A stretch of 27,696 nt of DNA from Lachnospiraceae bacterium (GTDB lineage Bacteria; Bacillota; Clostridia; Lachnospirales; Lachnospiraceae). The position numbers were made by a program, and so were the translations under genes. Below are positions 1 to 8,158 of the stretch, in pieces. Below the pieces are notes generated by a model, which saw nothing but the letters and a program-made list of their open reading frames with translations, ran no database searches and was not told where the DNA came from. The stretch's first letter is position 1; each line of letters begins with the position of its first letter. The stretch lies in the NCBI GenBank assembly GCA_014804225.1, contig JAAVAF010000045.1, positions 1 to 27,696 of the forward strand, read 5' to 3'.

Positions 1-170
1 AAAGCAGCATCAGAAACCCGCTGTTTTTCTTCTGTATTCATCATTTTGTAAAGTGAAAAGTAGTTTTCTGTGCCCATTAAGCCAAACATTTGTGAATTTC
101 CGTCGATAATATTCAAAGCCATATCAAAGCGTCCTGCGGCATGGGCTATGCTAAATTTTGTATCAATCAA
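1..170 (-). CDS. Hypothetical protein, 5' part only (runs off left edge)
   Basis: About 56 codons are open on the minus strand to the window edge. They start at a TTG (170-168) seven bases after a strong AGGAGG (178-183 on the plus strand read backwards). The product begins with Ile-Asp-Thr-Lys-Phe-Ser-Ile-Ala-His and continues with alternating hydrophobic and polar residues (MALNIIDGNS, MFGLMGTENY). I see no signal peptide and recognise no family. A good sigma-A-type promoter lies 47-75 bases upstream (217-245), so this is the first gene of its transcript and separate from the anti-sigma gene at 321-1520. The TTG start is chosen because it is the only one with a correctly spaced ribosome site. 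The rest of the gene lies outside the window, so function cannot be judged. Confidence 0.6.
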   Translation of the reverse strand, partial: MIDTKFSIAHAAGRFDMALNIIDGNSQMFGLMGTENYFSLYKMMNTEEKQRVSDAA

Positions 171-216
171 TGGTGAACCTCCTATAGTAAAAGGAATAAT
201 AGCCGATATCGATTCT

Positions 217-245
217 ATTCTAACAATTTATGTCGAAAATGTAAA
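217..245 (-). promoter_or_regulatory. Sigma-A-type promoter for the left-edge gene
   Basis: On the minus strand, TTTACA (245-240) is followed by a 17-base spacer and TAGAAT (222-217). The -35 box overlaps the left arm of the hairpin at 244-274. Confidence 0.55.
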
Positions 246-313
246 GAAGATAGACAAAAATCGCCTATCTTCTTAGTCCAATAATACGGCACGCAGAGCG
301 TGTCGGCGTTTGG
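244..313 (+). repeat. Hairpin plus 38-nt structured module, copy 1
   Basis: A perfect 10-bp hairpin (arms 244-253 and 265-274) is followed after one base by a 38-base module (276-313). The module begins GTCCAATAA and ends CGTGTCGGCGTTTGG. A second copy, also directly after a hairpin, lies at 18928-19003; the modules match at 33 of 38 positions. Within the module, positions 12-19 pair with 23-30 around a 3-base loop. The hairpin may also act as a weak terminator for the sigma/anti-sigma transcript on the minus strand, since a T-rich stretch follows it in that direction. Confidence 0.6.
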
Positions 314-320
314 TGATTTT

Positions 321-1520
321 TTAGTTCACAGGAACAAAATAAAAGTCGCTCTCTGAATACATGTCGTTGATTTTCTTTCTAAACACTAGATATGCGATCT
401 CGTCAGTATCAATAATCCTGTCATTTGCATATGTTCCGAAATATGTGTTTTTATCGTCAGAGCGATAGCCTTCTGAACCGCCGTTACATAGGTACTGATA
501 AAGCGTGCCGTCTTTTAATTTTACACCTGCAAGCGGCGGTGCCTCGACAAACAGTTCACTTTCAATCGGATTACCGTCTTGGTCAAATCCCATTTCTGTA
601 TATGTCTGATACGGGAAATTGTACTCCACATGCATGGAAATCGGTGAAATTTCCGCCTTTATCACCGTTGCGCCCGTATCGCCAAGTGGTTCGTTCAGCA
701 TATATTCTTTCATGCTGTCTGTGCCCTGAAGGTTCCACTGAAAGCGCCACTTTCCTGTTACCTCATGTTCTTTGAGGTATTCAGCCTTATGAACGGTTCC
801 TAAATTCTCAAATTCCACAGTAATTTCTTTATTTAAAAAATACCCCTTTTCTGCGTTCGAAAGTGTGATTAAATATTCCAAACTTCCGTCGTCTTGTACA
901 TAGCGCGCCAAGCTGCCTGGCGCATCATAATCAATCGGTGACCCGTCCGCATAGACCGCTTTGCCGTCCGGTCCTATTACCAGTCCGTCATAAAAACTGC
1001 CGGACATATTGTAATCATAACCTCCGTCCACTGTGATGTTGATATACTCAAAGCACGGTTCCGCATAGTTTTCCTGCGCATCCTTTGGTAAATCGTAACC
1101 CTCAACGTGAAAACTTAAGTGCGCAAAATAATTATCGGTAATGCTTTGCTGCGCTGTCACAGTGACACCGTTTTGTGTTTGGCTTTGCATGGCAAATGCC
1201 ACCGCTCCTTCCTCTTGTAAGTCCTCTTTTTGTTCCTCTGAAATCCGGAATTCCTCCGAAAGACTTTTGCTCCAGTTTTGATATGCGGCAAGCACTGTAA
1301 TGCTTCCCAAAGCGAGAACTGCCGCGGCAACAAATACAATTATTCCTCTTTTTTTCTTACGTGGCTTTCTTTTTTGAACAACCCGAATATTTGTTTGTAC
1401 CTTGCCGTCTATAGCGCTTGATTCATGTATCTTTTGAAATGCCATATTTGCCTTCTTCTGTACAATTTCGGGTATCACAATATCGGACTGTAAAACACTC
1501 ATCGTATCACGCTCGTTCAT
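321..1520 (-). CDS. DUF4179-type anti-sigma factor, membrane-bound
   Basis: The 399-residue product has a cytoplasmic N-terminal region (about 1-50), a very basic stretch (RKPRKKKR, 51-58), one membrane segment (about 59-79) and a large extracytoplasmic region. This is the layout of DUF4179 proteins encoded beside ECF sigma factors in Firmicutes. Such proteins are thought to hold the sigma factor at the membrane until a cell-envelope signal arrives; that role is family knowledge, not visible here. The start ATG (1520) has AGGAGG eight bases upstream and lies inside the end of the sigma gene (14-base overlap), so the two are translationally coupled. Polar, Tyr- and Asp-rich sequence follows the membrane segment. 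I see no known ligand-binding motif. Confidence 0.8.
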   Translation of the reverse strand: MNERDTMSVLQSDIVIPEIVQKKANMAFQKIHESSAIDGKVQTNIRVVQKRKPRKKKRGIIVFVAAAVLALGSITVLAAYQNWSKSLSEEFRISEEQKEDLQEEGAVAFAMQSQTQNGVTVTAQQSITDNYFAHLSFHVEGYDLPKDAQENYAEPCFEYINITVDGGYDYNMSGSFYDGLVIGPDGKAVYADGSPIDYDAPGSLARYVQDDGSLEYLITLSNAEKGYFLNKEITVEFENLGTVHKAEYLKEHEVTGKWRFQWNLQGTDSMKEYMLNEPLGDTGATVIKAEISPISMHVEYNFPYQTYTEMGFDQDGNPIESELFVEAPPLAGVKLKDGTLYQYLCNGGSEGYRSDDKNTYFGTYANDRIIDTDEIAYLVFRKKINDMYSESDFYFVPVN

Positions 1521-2037
1521 ATTCCTTACCTCCTATAAAACTTCTAGCTAGTTTTTTGCGTCCTCTGGAAAGTCTGCTCCGAACCGTGCTCTCCGGCAGC
1601 TCAAGCATATCACTGATTTCAACTGTATTAAATCCTTCTACATAATACAGCACCATCACAAGCCTGTGCTTTTCATCCAATGTATTCAGCGCGTCCTTCC
1701 ATTCTGCATTTTCATATTTCGTATCGTACACGGGTTGTTCCGGAAGCTCCTCTACCGATATAAATCCGCTTTGCTTTCTGATGATATCTTTGCATTTATT
1801 AATCAGGACACGTGTCATCCATGTGCGGAAAAATGTCGGATTTTTTAGTTGGTACAGTTTTTCCCAACAGGTTAGTATGGTGTCCGATATGGCATCTGCC
1901 ACATCTTCATCATTGTTCAGGATAGCGCTTGCTGCTTTGTACATATTTTGTAGCTGTGACTGCATCAGGCGGGTAAAGGCATCCGAATTCCCTTTTTTCG
2001 CTTCCAGTATTAAGCTTTCCATTTTAATTTCGTGCAT
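1507..2037 (-). CDS. ECF-type RNA polymerase sigma factor (sigma-70 family)
   Basis: The 176-residue product has the two-domain ECF plan. Region 2 (about 15-80) contains DVADAISDTILTCWEKLYQL and FRTWMTRVLINKCKD. Region 4 (about 113-168) contains LDEKHRLVMVLYYVEGFNTVE and the helix-turn-helix ESTVRSRLSRGRKKL. It should direct RNA polymerase to a small envelope-stress regulon and probably to its own promoter, since an ECF-like promoter lies 50-85 bases upstream. The partner anti-sigma gene overlaps its 3' end by 14 bases. The start is uncertain: AAAGGAG directly abuts the ATG at 2037, which leaves no spacer, while the next ATG (2022, MESLILEAKKGN) is 15 bases from it. Confidence 0.9.
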   Translation of the reverse strand: MHEIKMESLILEAKKGNSDAFTRLMQSQLQNMYKAASAILNNDEDVADAISDTILTCWEKLYQLKNPTFFRTWMTRVLINKCKDIIRKQSGFISVEELPEQPVYDTKYENAEWKDALNTLDEKHRLVMVLYYVEGFNTVEISDMLELPESTVRSRLSRGRKKLARSFIGGKEYERA

Positions 2038-2094
2038 CTCCTTTCTATCTTTTTTGTGCGCACAGGAAACATTTTTTCATGTTTCTATACATTA

Positions 2095-2122
2095 GACGGA
2101 AAAATTTGCGGCTGCGTCCCAA
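2095..2122 (-). promoter_or_regulatory. Candidate ECF-type autoregulated promoter
   Basis: On the minus strand, TGGGAC (2122-2117), a 17-base spacer and CGTC followed by TAA (2098-2095) resemble the TGAAAC-N16/17-CGTC pattern of Firmicute ECF promoters. The predicted start is about 50 bases before the sigma gene. The -35 box departs from consensus at two positions. Confidence 0.4.
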
Positions 2123-2158
2123 TTACAGTAGAATAATTATAGTATAAACATATGTTTG

Positions 2159-2190
2159 AAAAAATAAAAGCGCCGCTATTCGGCGGCGCC
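2159..2190 (-). terminator. Intrinsic terminator after trhA
   Basis: Read on the minus strand, a GC-rich 7-bp stem (GCGCCGC with GCGGCGC, within 2170-2190) is followed by TTTTATTTTTT. It lies 65 bases past the trhA stop codon. Confidence 0.85.
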
Positions 2191-2254
2191 TATTGACTGT
2201 TTGTGATGGGAAAATCGCGATCGTACAGTGACAAAAAGTAACGGCACTGGTACA

Positions 2255-2896
2255 TTAAGCAACATAGCAATACATGAAGATAAAGTGGCAAATACTGCCT
2301 CCCATGACAAAGAGATGGAAAATTTCATGAGAACCGAAATACTTATGGAGCGAGTTAAAAACAGAGAGCTTCATCGCATAAATAATACCGCCGATCGTGT
2401 AGATAATACCGCCCGCAAGAAGCCATCCAAACGCTGCATGGGGAAGTGTGTTCCAAAGTGTTCCAAATACCAAGAGACAAATCCAGCCCATTGCGATATA
2501 AATTACCGAAGAAAACCACTTTGGACAGGTGATCCAAACAATATTGATCATCATTCCGGCGATGGCAACACCCCATACAAGAGCAAGCAGAGAATATCCC
2601 AAACTTCCGCCGAGTATAATCAGACATACAGGAGTATAAGAGCCGGCAATCAGAACAAAAATCATCATATGGTCGATTCTGCGAAAAATGCCTAGTGCCT
2701 TTGCGCTGACATTGACACTGTGGTAGAGTGTGCTTGCGCCATACAGTAAAATCATGCTGACTGCAAAGATTGTCAATGCCATTGTGGTTGTGCCGCTGCT
2801 TGCCTTTAAGATAAGGGGTAATGCGGCGATTGATGCCATAAGGCATGCAATGAAATGAGTAATGGCGCTGCCGGGTTCACGAATTGTTAATTGCAT
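2255..2896 (-). CDS. trhA: Hemolysin III / TrhA family membrane protein
   Basis: The 213-residue protein has about seven hydrophobic segments and the family's conserved polar motifs in order: YGASTLYHS near 52-60, IDHMMIFVLIAGSYTP near 73-88, and SHEIFHLFVMGGSICHF near 189-205. These supply the scattered His, Asp and Ser residues shared with the PAQR superfamily, thought to form a metal-dependent hydrolase-like core. In Bacillus the homologue has been linked to membrane-energy and lipid homeostasis. The hemolysin name is historical. AAAGGAGG precedes the ATG by the usual distance. The gene is monocistronic: its own promoter lies at 2976-3004 and a strong terminator at 2159-2190. Confidence 0.88.
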   Translation of the reverse strand: MQLTIREPGSAITHFIACLMASIAALPLILKASSGTTTMALTIFAVSMILLYGASTLYHSVNVSAKALGIFRRIDHMMIFVLIAGSYTPVCLIILGGSLGYSLLALVWGVAIAGMMINIVWITCPKWFSSVIYIAMGWICLLVFGTLWNTLPHAAFGWLLAGGIIYTIGGIIYAMKLSVFNSLHKYFGSHEIFHLFVMGGSICHFIFMYCYVA

Positions 2897-2943
2897 AATG
2901 ATTCCTCCTTTTAAAATAAAACTGGTTTTTATAATTGATACAT

Positions 2944-3004
2944 GTAGTATTAAAAACTACGTTATGATTACAATAATACTACCCCTTATCATATCCAATG
3001 TCAA
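2944..3004 (-). promoter_or_regulatory. trhA promoter with operator-like half-sites
   Basis: On the minus strand, TTGACA (3004-2999), a 17-base spacer and TAGTAT (2981-2976) form a strong promoter. The -10 lies inside AATACTAC (2975-2982), an exact inverted match to GTAGTATT (2944-2951). A further ACTAC lies at 2956-2960. Three GTAGT/ACTAC half-sites around the start site suggest a dimeric repressor; its identity is unknown. Confidence 0.55.
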
Positions 3005-3117
3005 CTGATGAAATACAACTTTATTAATTTTGTAGGAAAAGTCATTGTGTAAATCTTGGAAATTAGGCATTTTGTCATCAAATTGTACTAAAAAAAGAAC
3101 CAAAACATGATTATGCT

Positions 3118-3384
3118 TTAGTCCTCTTCGATTACCTGTATTTCCAAATAGTCAAAATCAATCGTTTCGATAAAATTGTCCGATGTAAAACGCGCCTTGC
3201 TGTGCCGCTTAAAGTCTGCCACGGTTGCATCAAGCCAGATTGGTTTTCCGAGGTCAAATTGATAACAGACTTCTTCTATGGCATGAAAAACTTTATGTGT
3301 GCGTGTGTCGTCCGCATCGTTGCAAATCACAGTATCCTTCAACATACGGTTATCTTTAAAAATTCTTGCCCATAGTCGAAACAT
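3118..3384 (-). CDS. Small conserved hypothetical protein (88 aa)
   Basis: I choose the ATG at 3384 (MFRLWARIFKDNRML) because AGGAGA lies eight bases upstream. Extending the frame to 3459 would put the start inside the promoter's -10 box. The product is soluble, 88 residues, with ICNDADDTRTHKVFHAIEEVC in the middle and the acidic end DYLEIQVIEED. It resembles a small protein I have seen widely in Lachnospiraceae, whose function I do not know. The TRTHKVF and FKRHSKARF stretches are the most likely conserved features. It is a single gene, divergent from the MoxR operon. Confidence 0.7.
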   Translation of the reverse strand: MFRLWARIFKDNRMLKDTVICNDADDTRTHKVFHAIEEVCYQFDLGKPIWLDATVADFKRHSKARFTSDNFIETIDFDYLEIQVIEED

Positions 3385-3449
3385 TGAAAATCTCTCCTGT
3401 TCCATCTGTATTTCTGCCATAAAAGGTACAAAACTAAAATATGTTCTTA

Positions 3450-3479
3450 ATTTTAACATAAATATATTGTCGATATCAA
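3450..3479 (-). promoter_or_regulatory. Promoter for the 88-aa protein gene
   Basis: On the minus strand, TTGATA (3479-3474), an 18-base spacer and TAAAAT (3455-3450) give a start site near 3443, about 60 bases before the chosen ATG. Confidence 0.5.
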
Positions 3480-3537
3480 TAAGAATCGTAAATTCTTTAT
3501 ATAGAAATGAAGCATATATTTTGCAACAAAATGCGAA

Positions 3538-3566
3538 TTGAAACGGGGAAATAACTGGGATAAGAT
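3538..3566 (+). promoter_or_regulatory. Promoter of the MoxR-DUF58-transglutaminase operon
   Basis: TTGAAA (3538-3543), a 17-base spacer and TAAGAT (3561-3566) lie 28 bases upstream of the MoxR start. Confidence 0.55.
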
Positions 3567-3593
3567 AAAAAGGGAAGGAGTGAGCAGCAGGAT

Positions 3594-4517
3594 ATGTATG
3601 TGGAATTGGCGCAGAAAGTACTGACGGAAGTGAATCGGGTTATTTTGGGAAAAGAGCAGGAAGTACGGGAGGTTTTGACGGCTTTTTTGGCAGACGGGCA
3701 TGTTTTGATAGAAGATATTCCTGGAGTGGGAAAAACGACTTTGGCAGCGGCATTTGCGAAAGCGTTGGGGTTTGACAGCCGCAGGGTGCAGTTTACGCCT
3801 GATGTTATGCCTTCCGACTTAACGGGATTTTCCGTATACAGCAGTGAGGAAAAGCGATTTGTATATCATGAAGGCAGCGTTTTTTGTAATTTATTGCTAG
3901 CGGATGAAATGAACCGTACCTCGCCAAAGACACAGTCCGCTTTGCTCGAGGTTATGGAGGAAAGAAAGGTATCGGTGGAAGGTATTACAAGAGCGGTTCC
4001 GCAGCCGTTTTTGGTAATTGCAACGCAGAATCCTTATGGAAGCATAGGAACGCAGTCATTGCCCGAAGCCCAGATGGATCGCTTTATGGTGATGCTGACG
4101 TTGGGATATCCGGATTTTGAGAGCGAATTGACGATGGCAAAGTCTGTAAGCTCGGAAAACAAGGTGGACAAGGTGCAGTCTGTTATAACGCCGGAACTAT
4201 TTCGCACCATGCAGGAACAGATTCACACGGTATTTATAAAAGACGAAGTGTATCGATATTTGTTGGAGTTGGTTACGGCAACAAGAAACCACCCGTATTT
4301 GGAATGTGGCGCAAGTCCGAGGGCGACGATCGCGCTGGTAAAAATGGCAAAGGCACAGGCGTGGCTTGACGGCAGGGATTATTGTACGCCAAATGATGTT
4401 GCACAGCAATTTCCCTATGTGATTTCACATCGCATCACGTTGTCTTTGTCGGAGAAAACCCAAAAGCAGCAGATTATCGAGGAGATTGCCGCTTCGGTGA
4501 AAAAGCCGCATTTTTAA
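3594..4517 (+). CDS. MoxR-family AAA+ ATPase
   Basis: The 307-residue product is a typical MoxR (AAA_3) ATPase. Walker A is PGVGKTTL at 43-50, Walker B is LLLADEMNR at 100-108, sensor 1 is ATQNP at 144-148, and the family signature PEAQMDRFMV lies at 157-166. A C-terminal lid domain (about 215-305) contains CGASPRATIAL. MoxR ATPases act as chaperone-like remodelers. They are usually encoded with DUF58 and transglutaminase or von Willebrand-type genes, exactly as here. AAGGAG lies 13 bases before the ATG, somewhat far. The gene is first in a three-gene operon ending at 7811. The substrate is unknown. Confidence 0.93.
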   Translation: MYVELAQKVLTEVNRVILGKEQEVREVLTAFLADGHVLIEDIPGVGKTTLAAAFAKALGFDSRRVQFTPDVMPSDLTGFSVYSSEEKRFVYHEGSVFCNLLLADEMNRTSPKTQSALLEVMEERKVSVEGITRAVPQPFLVIATQNPYGSIGTQSLPEAQMDRFMVMLTLGYPDFESELTMAKSVSSENKVDKVQSVITPELFRTMQEQIHTVFIKDEVYRYLLELVTATRNHPYLECGASPRATIALVKMAKAQAWLDGRDYCTPNDVAQQFPYVISHRITLSLSEKTQKQQIIEEIAASVKKPHF

Positions 4518-4550
4518 TTGTATACAAGAAACAGGGAGGAATATTCGAAC

Positions 4551-4583
4551 GTGAGAAAGGAACAGAGCCGATGCGGAAACTGA
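4551..4583 (+). other. Possible short coupling ORF before the DUF58 gene
   Basis: A GTG at 4551, nine bases after GGGAGGA, opens a 10-codon frame (MRKEQSRCGN). It stops at 4581-4583, just past the ATG (4571) of the DUF58 gene in another frame. This better ribosome site could feed ribosomes to the DUF58 start, whose own site (AAAGGA) is weaker. It may be chance. Confidence 0.25.
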
Positions 4584-5686
4584 TGTTGATCGTGATAGCT
4601 GCGGCATCTTATTATATTGCGGGAATGTATCGGCAGATGCCATTGATGATACTGGCTGTCATGGAATGGATTTTGCTGGTCTTTCTTTTTTTTGTCCCGC
4701 GCGTTTTGCGCAAAAAAATGAGACTGTCAATTCCTGTGCAGCGCAGTGAGGCCCAAAAGGGAAGCGAAAAAGAGTGCCTGATACGAATAGAGCGCGAAGG
4801 AATCCTTCCGTTTCATAAAGTGTGTGTTCATTTTAAAGTATATGATGACGGGGGCGTTCTTGTTCAGGAAAATAAGGTTTCCAAAACGGTCGCTTCCTTA
4901 GCAGAACCAATCGAATTAAAGGTTAATTGCGCACGCTGCGGAATATTGAATGTGCAGATCAGCAAAGTGTATCTGTATGATTATCTGTCTGCATTTTCCG
5001 TAGCTTGTACATCGGACGCGCAGATGCGTCTGATCGTGCTGCCAGAGCCGAAGGCGATGCAAATGCAGATGCCTTCTGCCGAAACGATGCGAAACCGACA
5101 GGAAGAATTTGCGCATCGGTCGAGTGTGAGGCGTTTTGGTGACGAGAATAAGGAAATTCGTCAAATCAGAGAGTATCGTGTGGGAGATGCGACGCGCTAT
5201 ATTCATTGGAACCAGAGCGCGAAGGCGGGAGCACTTTGGATCAAGGAGTTTGAGCGGGATGAGGAAACTGCCTTTGAAATATTGCTGGATATGATGATCC
5301 CCGAGGATTGGAAATGCGAGAGGCGCGACGGATTTTATGAGGTTGTATCGGCGCTCGTGCTTGGAATTTTAAGGATTGGATACAATGTAAATGTCAGCTG
5401 GTATGAGGCGAAAGGCTCTGATTTTACGATGGTTTCTGTGGAAAGTGGAGCGGATTATCGAAATATGATGCGGCGGATATATCAGTCGGAATTTGTAGAG
5501 AAAACGAAGTTGATCGAAACGGCATACGAGAAAAAGCAGGCACGATGCAGTCAAAGACTGCTTAAATGTAACCTGCTTTTGGAGTGTTATGATGTAAAAA
5601 GTTATGGAGAAGAATTGAGGCATCGGTTTACTTATGAAAATTTGGAAGAAGAACTATCAGGAAATGATATTGTTTCTTTGTGGTAA
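4571..5686 (+). CDS. DUF58 domain-containing protein
   Basis: The 371-residue protein has two N-terminal membrane segments (about 4-19 and 23-43). A beta-rich region follows, then the DUF58 signature REYRVGDATRYIHW at 200-213 with SAKAGALWIKEFERD after it. DUF58 proteins have a von Willebrand A-like fold and pair with MoxR ATPases, probably as the membrane partner they act on. This family has no proven enzymatic role. The gene begins 53 bases after moxR and overlaps the transglutaminase gene by 53 bases, so the three are co-expressed. The C-terminal part (about 340-371) is polar and holds the overlapped region. Confidence 0.9.
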   Translation: MRKLMLIVIAAASYYIAGMYRQMPLMILAVMEWILLVFLFFVPRVLRKKMRLSIPVQRSEAQKGSEKECLIRIEREGILPFHKVCVHFKVYDDGGVLVQENKVSKTVASLAEPIELKVNCARCGILNVQISKVYLYDYLSAFSVACTSDAQMRLIVLPEPKAMQMQMPSAETMRNRQEEFAHRSSVRRFGDENKEIRQIREYRVGDATRYIHWNQSAKAGALWIKEFERDEETAFEILLDMMIPEDWKCERRDGFYEVVSALVLGILRIGYNVNVSWYEAKGSDFTMVSVESGADYRNMMRRIYQSEFVEKTKLIETAYEKKQARCSQRLLKCNLLLECYDVKSYGEELRHRFTYENLEEELSGNDIVSLW

Positions 5687-7811
5687 CTACGGATTATTGT
5701 GCTTTTTGAAAGGTCTGCCGGGGATTATTGTGTGGGAGAGCGTCGTATGCCTGTGGATTGTGCTCTTTGTCGGTGGATTATGGTATTTATATTTTTACAA
5801 TCGCAGGCGGATTGGTGCAGCGGCGGGAATAGCAGGAGTCGGGATTTTTGCCGTTATTTTAGTAGGACGAAATGTGCTGCGGGATCAGGCAGGATATGTG
5901 TGGCATGCGCTTATGGAAGTAGAGGCAGTTGAAAGACAGAATGTGACCTTTTTGTTTTTGCTTGTCATGACGCTTGCAGCAACGTTGCTGTTTTTGTCGG
6001 AGTTTGTATGGAAAAATCATGGTATTGCCTGTTTGTTGATGACTGTATTATTGATCGTGGGACCGGTTTTAGGTGTTGCGTCAAACAATAGGGCAGTGTT
6101 TTTTTTGATTCTGTTTCAAATGTCTTTTTTGATATGTGGTATGCGGAAAACAGTCGGGATTTTGACGGTCGCATGCTTTGCGTTGGTATTCTTACTGGTA
6201 TCGTTTCAGCAGGAGAACTTATATCATGCTGCTTATCGGGCAGAGCACTTTGTTCACAATACATTTCTGTATCTGACGGGCAGGGCATCTGATGCGGCTG
6301 CCGACGGACATATCAACCGTGGAAACGATTATAAGACCGGAACAGTGCAGCTCGAAATAGAAACATATGTTCTACCAGCAGAGCCGCTGTATTTAAACGG
6401 ATTCAGCGGGAACCAATACAATGCGGGAGAGTGGAGCAGAGATGATGATGCGGGACTGTTCAATCAAGTGGCGCAGGCGTTGGGAATTCGTCAAGGGAGA
6501 AATACGATCAGTACGCTGTATGGAGGTATGTATTATACGCTGAATTCTTTTTTGTCCGGAGATGGGATTCGAAACAGTCGAAATGTAACGATCAAACATG
6601 TCAGCGGAAAATACAGAAATTATTTTAAACCATACGGCGGACAGTGGCTAAGCGGGACTGTATACAGTACGTATTATACCTATTCGGGATATGACTATCG
6701 TTATTACGAGCAAGGTGATATGAAGATTGACTGGAATAGAGTGAGCAAGGCATTTGAATATCAGGCGCAGTGGTATGCAAATATGCAGGACGCGTATATG
6801 GAGGCTGTGTACAAGGAATGTCTTGATGTACCGAGAGAAAAGCTGCCGAATCTGACAAAGCTGTGTGAAGCGTATCCTTTAGATGATTTCGACGAGATTA
6901 CGGCGTTTATCACGACAACATTGGCGAGTAGGGCATCGTATACGCAGACGCCCGGAAATGCGCCCTTAAATAAAGATATTGTGGAATATTTTCTTTTTGA
7001 GAGCGGGAAAGGGTATTGTCAGCATTTTGCTTCGACAGCGACGCTGATGTATCGTTTATACGGCATTCCCGCAAGATATGCGTCGGGATATATAGTGAAT
7101 CCGTCGGATTTTCAACTGGAGAAAGGTCTTTATAGAGCGCATATCACGGATGAGTCTGCGCATGCGTGGGTTGAGGTATTTATTAAGGATTACGGGTGGA
7201 TTCCGATTGAGGTAACGCCCAATGCAGACGGAGATATCCGGCCGGTTTATCCGGGACTTGATCTGACAGAGTGGGAACATACACTGGAAAAATACAGACA
7301 GGACTTTGACATTACGATAACAATGCCGGAGAAAGAAGAAGCACAGGAAAATACGGGAAGCGTATGGGAGCAAAATGACATTTCCTGGGAGGAATACGAA
7401 CCGTTTTGGTGGATGTCGGAGGCAGTGCTGTTCTATACTGCGATATTGCTTCCGTTCTTTATAAGCAGCCGACGTCTGCGTTATTTGGAACGTTTTTATG
7501 AAAAAGACTGCAGTGAGCATTTTTCACGATTAATGCAGATGCTTCGCTATGCAGGGTATGCAGTGGATTATGATCGTACGGAGAAAGGCCTGGCGGAGCA
7601 GATAGCGAATTATTTTCCGACAATAAAGGTGGAGGATATTGCGTATATGACACGCATTGCTGAAAAGGCGGTATATGGCAGACCGGGAGCGGTATCCAAA
7701 ATGGAGGAAGCGTTTGCGAAGGAATTATGCAGAGAACTTGCAATGCAGATTTATAACGGACTGAAATGGTATCAAAAGTGGATCTTTAAGTATGGAAAAC
7801 TGTTTTGCTGA
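5634..7811 (+). CDS. Membrane transglutaminase-like protein (TgpA type)
   Basis: The 725-residue protein has about seven N-terminal membrane segments (roughly 10-190), a large outer domain, one more membrane segment (about 591-612) and a cytoplasmic tail. The transglutaminase core holds Cys462 in GKGYCQHFAS, His510 in ESAHAWVEV and Glu526 in GWIPIEVTP. This matches the Cys-His-acid triad with Glu in the acid position, as is common in Firmicute members. It probably cleaves or cross-links a peptide or wall substrate outside the membrane; the exact reaction is unknown. The start overlaps the DUF58 gene by 53 bases and has only a weak ribosome site (TTGAGG about 15 bases upstream), consistent with coupling. 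An in-frame ATG at 5664 is an alternative. Confidence 0.88.
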   Translation: MKIWKKNYQEMILFLCGNYGLLCFLKGLPGIIVWESVVCLWIVLFVGGLWYLYFYNRRRIGAAAGIAGVGIFAVILVGRNVLRDQAGYVWHALMEVEAVERQNVTFLFLLVMTLAATLLFLSEFVWKNHGIACLLMTVLLIVGPVLGVASNNRAVFFLILFQMSFLICGMRKTVGILTVACFALVFLLVSFQQENLYHAAYRAEHFVHNTFLYLTGRASDAAADGHINRGNDYKTGTVQLEIETYVLPAEPLYLNGFSGNQYNAGEWSRDDDAGLFNQVAQALGIRQGRNTISTLYGGMYYTLNSFLSGDGIRNSRNVTIKHVSGKYRNYFKPYGGQWLSGTVYSTYYTYSGYDYRYYEQGDMKIDWNRVSKAFEYQAQWYANMQDAYMEAVYKECLDVPREKLPNLTKLCEAYPLDDFDEITAFITTTLASRASYTQTPGNAPLNKDIVEYFLFESGKGYCQHFASTATLMYRLYGIPARYASGYIVNPSDFQLEKGLYRAHITDESAHAWVEVFIKDYGWIPIEVTPNADGDIRPVYPGLDLTEWEHTLEKYRQDFDITITMPEKEEAQENTGSVWEQNDISWEEYEPFWWMSEAVLFYTAILLPFFISSRRLRYLERFYEKDCSEHFSRLMQMLRYAGYAVDYDRTEKGLAEQIANYFPTIKVEDIAYMTRIAEKAVYGRPGAVSKMEEAFAKELCRELAMQIYNGLKWYQKWIFKYGKLFC

Positions 7812-7870
7812 GATTGTTTTCACATAGAACGAAAAAGAGCAGTTTAAAGAATACCGATAAAATGAGGAGT

Positions 7871-7903
7871 GCCCCGACAACTCCTTGCGGAATGTATCGG
7901 GGC
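7871..7903 (+). terminator. Possible terminator after the transglutaminase gene
   Basis: A perfect 7-bp GC-rich stem (7871-7877 with 7897-7903) lies 60 bases after the stop. The long loop and missing T-tract make it weak. An alternative stem GGAGT/ACTCC overlaps its left arm. Confidence 0.3.
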
Positions 7904-8069
7904 TATTATGAAAAAATTTATCTATGTGTATTTCGATTTCAAGTAGTGATTTCATTCACTATATATACGATACCATTGGGATATGAATAAACTGTGAACA
8001 AAGTGTAATAAGTTTGTGAATTTGTATATTTTTTTTGAAATATTGCTCTAAAATATATGCAGTGTGTAC

Positions 8070-8158
8070 AAAGAAAAGACATTTTCTTCGCAAAAGAAAA
8101 GGCCTTTTGACCGCTAAAGAAGTATGTTTTTCAGTTAAAGAAACGTGTTTTCACGGTT
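8070..8158 (+). repeat. Four imperfect 21-24 base dyad repeats upstream of a promoter
   Basis: Units start at 8070, 8092, 8116 and 8137. Each reads A-A-A-G-A-A, then 5-6 variable bases, then TTTT and a short variable tail. Units 1 and 2 are clear dyads (GAAAA-N4-TTTTC; AAAAGGCCTTTT). The last unit runs into the -35 box at 8157-8162. Confidence 0.6.

Noticed and set aside
70..276. 68-codon plus-strand frame at the left edge
   Set aside because: It is antisense to the partial gene at 1-170, which has a good TTG start, ribosome site and promoter.
2228..2695. 155-codon open frame on the plus strand opposite trhA
   Set aside because: It is antisense to a clear membrane protein gene, has no ribosome site, and its composition (many Asn, Lys, His) is that of a shadow frame.
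3385..3459. 25-residue extension of the small conserved protein
   Set aside because: It would start within the promoter -10 box; AGGAGA supports the start at 3384.
8070..8158. The four repeats as a CRISPR array
   Set aside because: Units are degenerate, contiguous, only 21-24 bases long with no spacers, and no cas genes are near.
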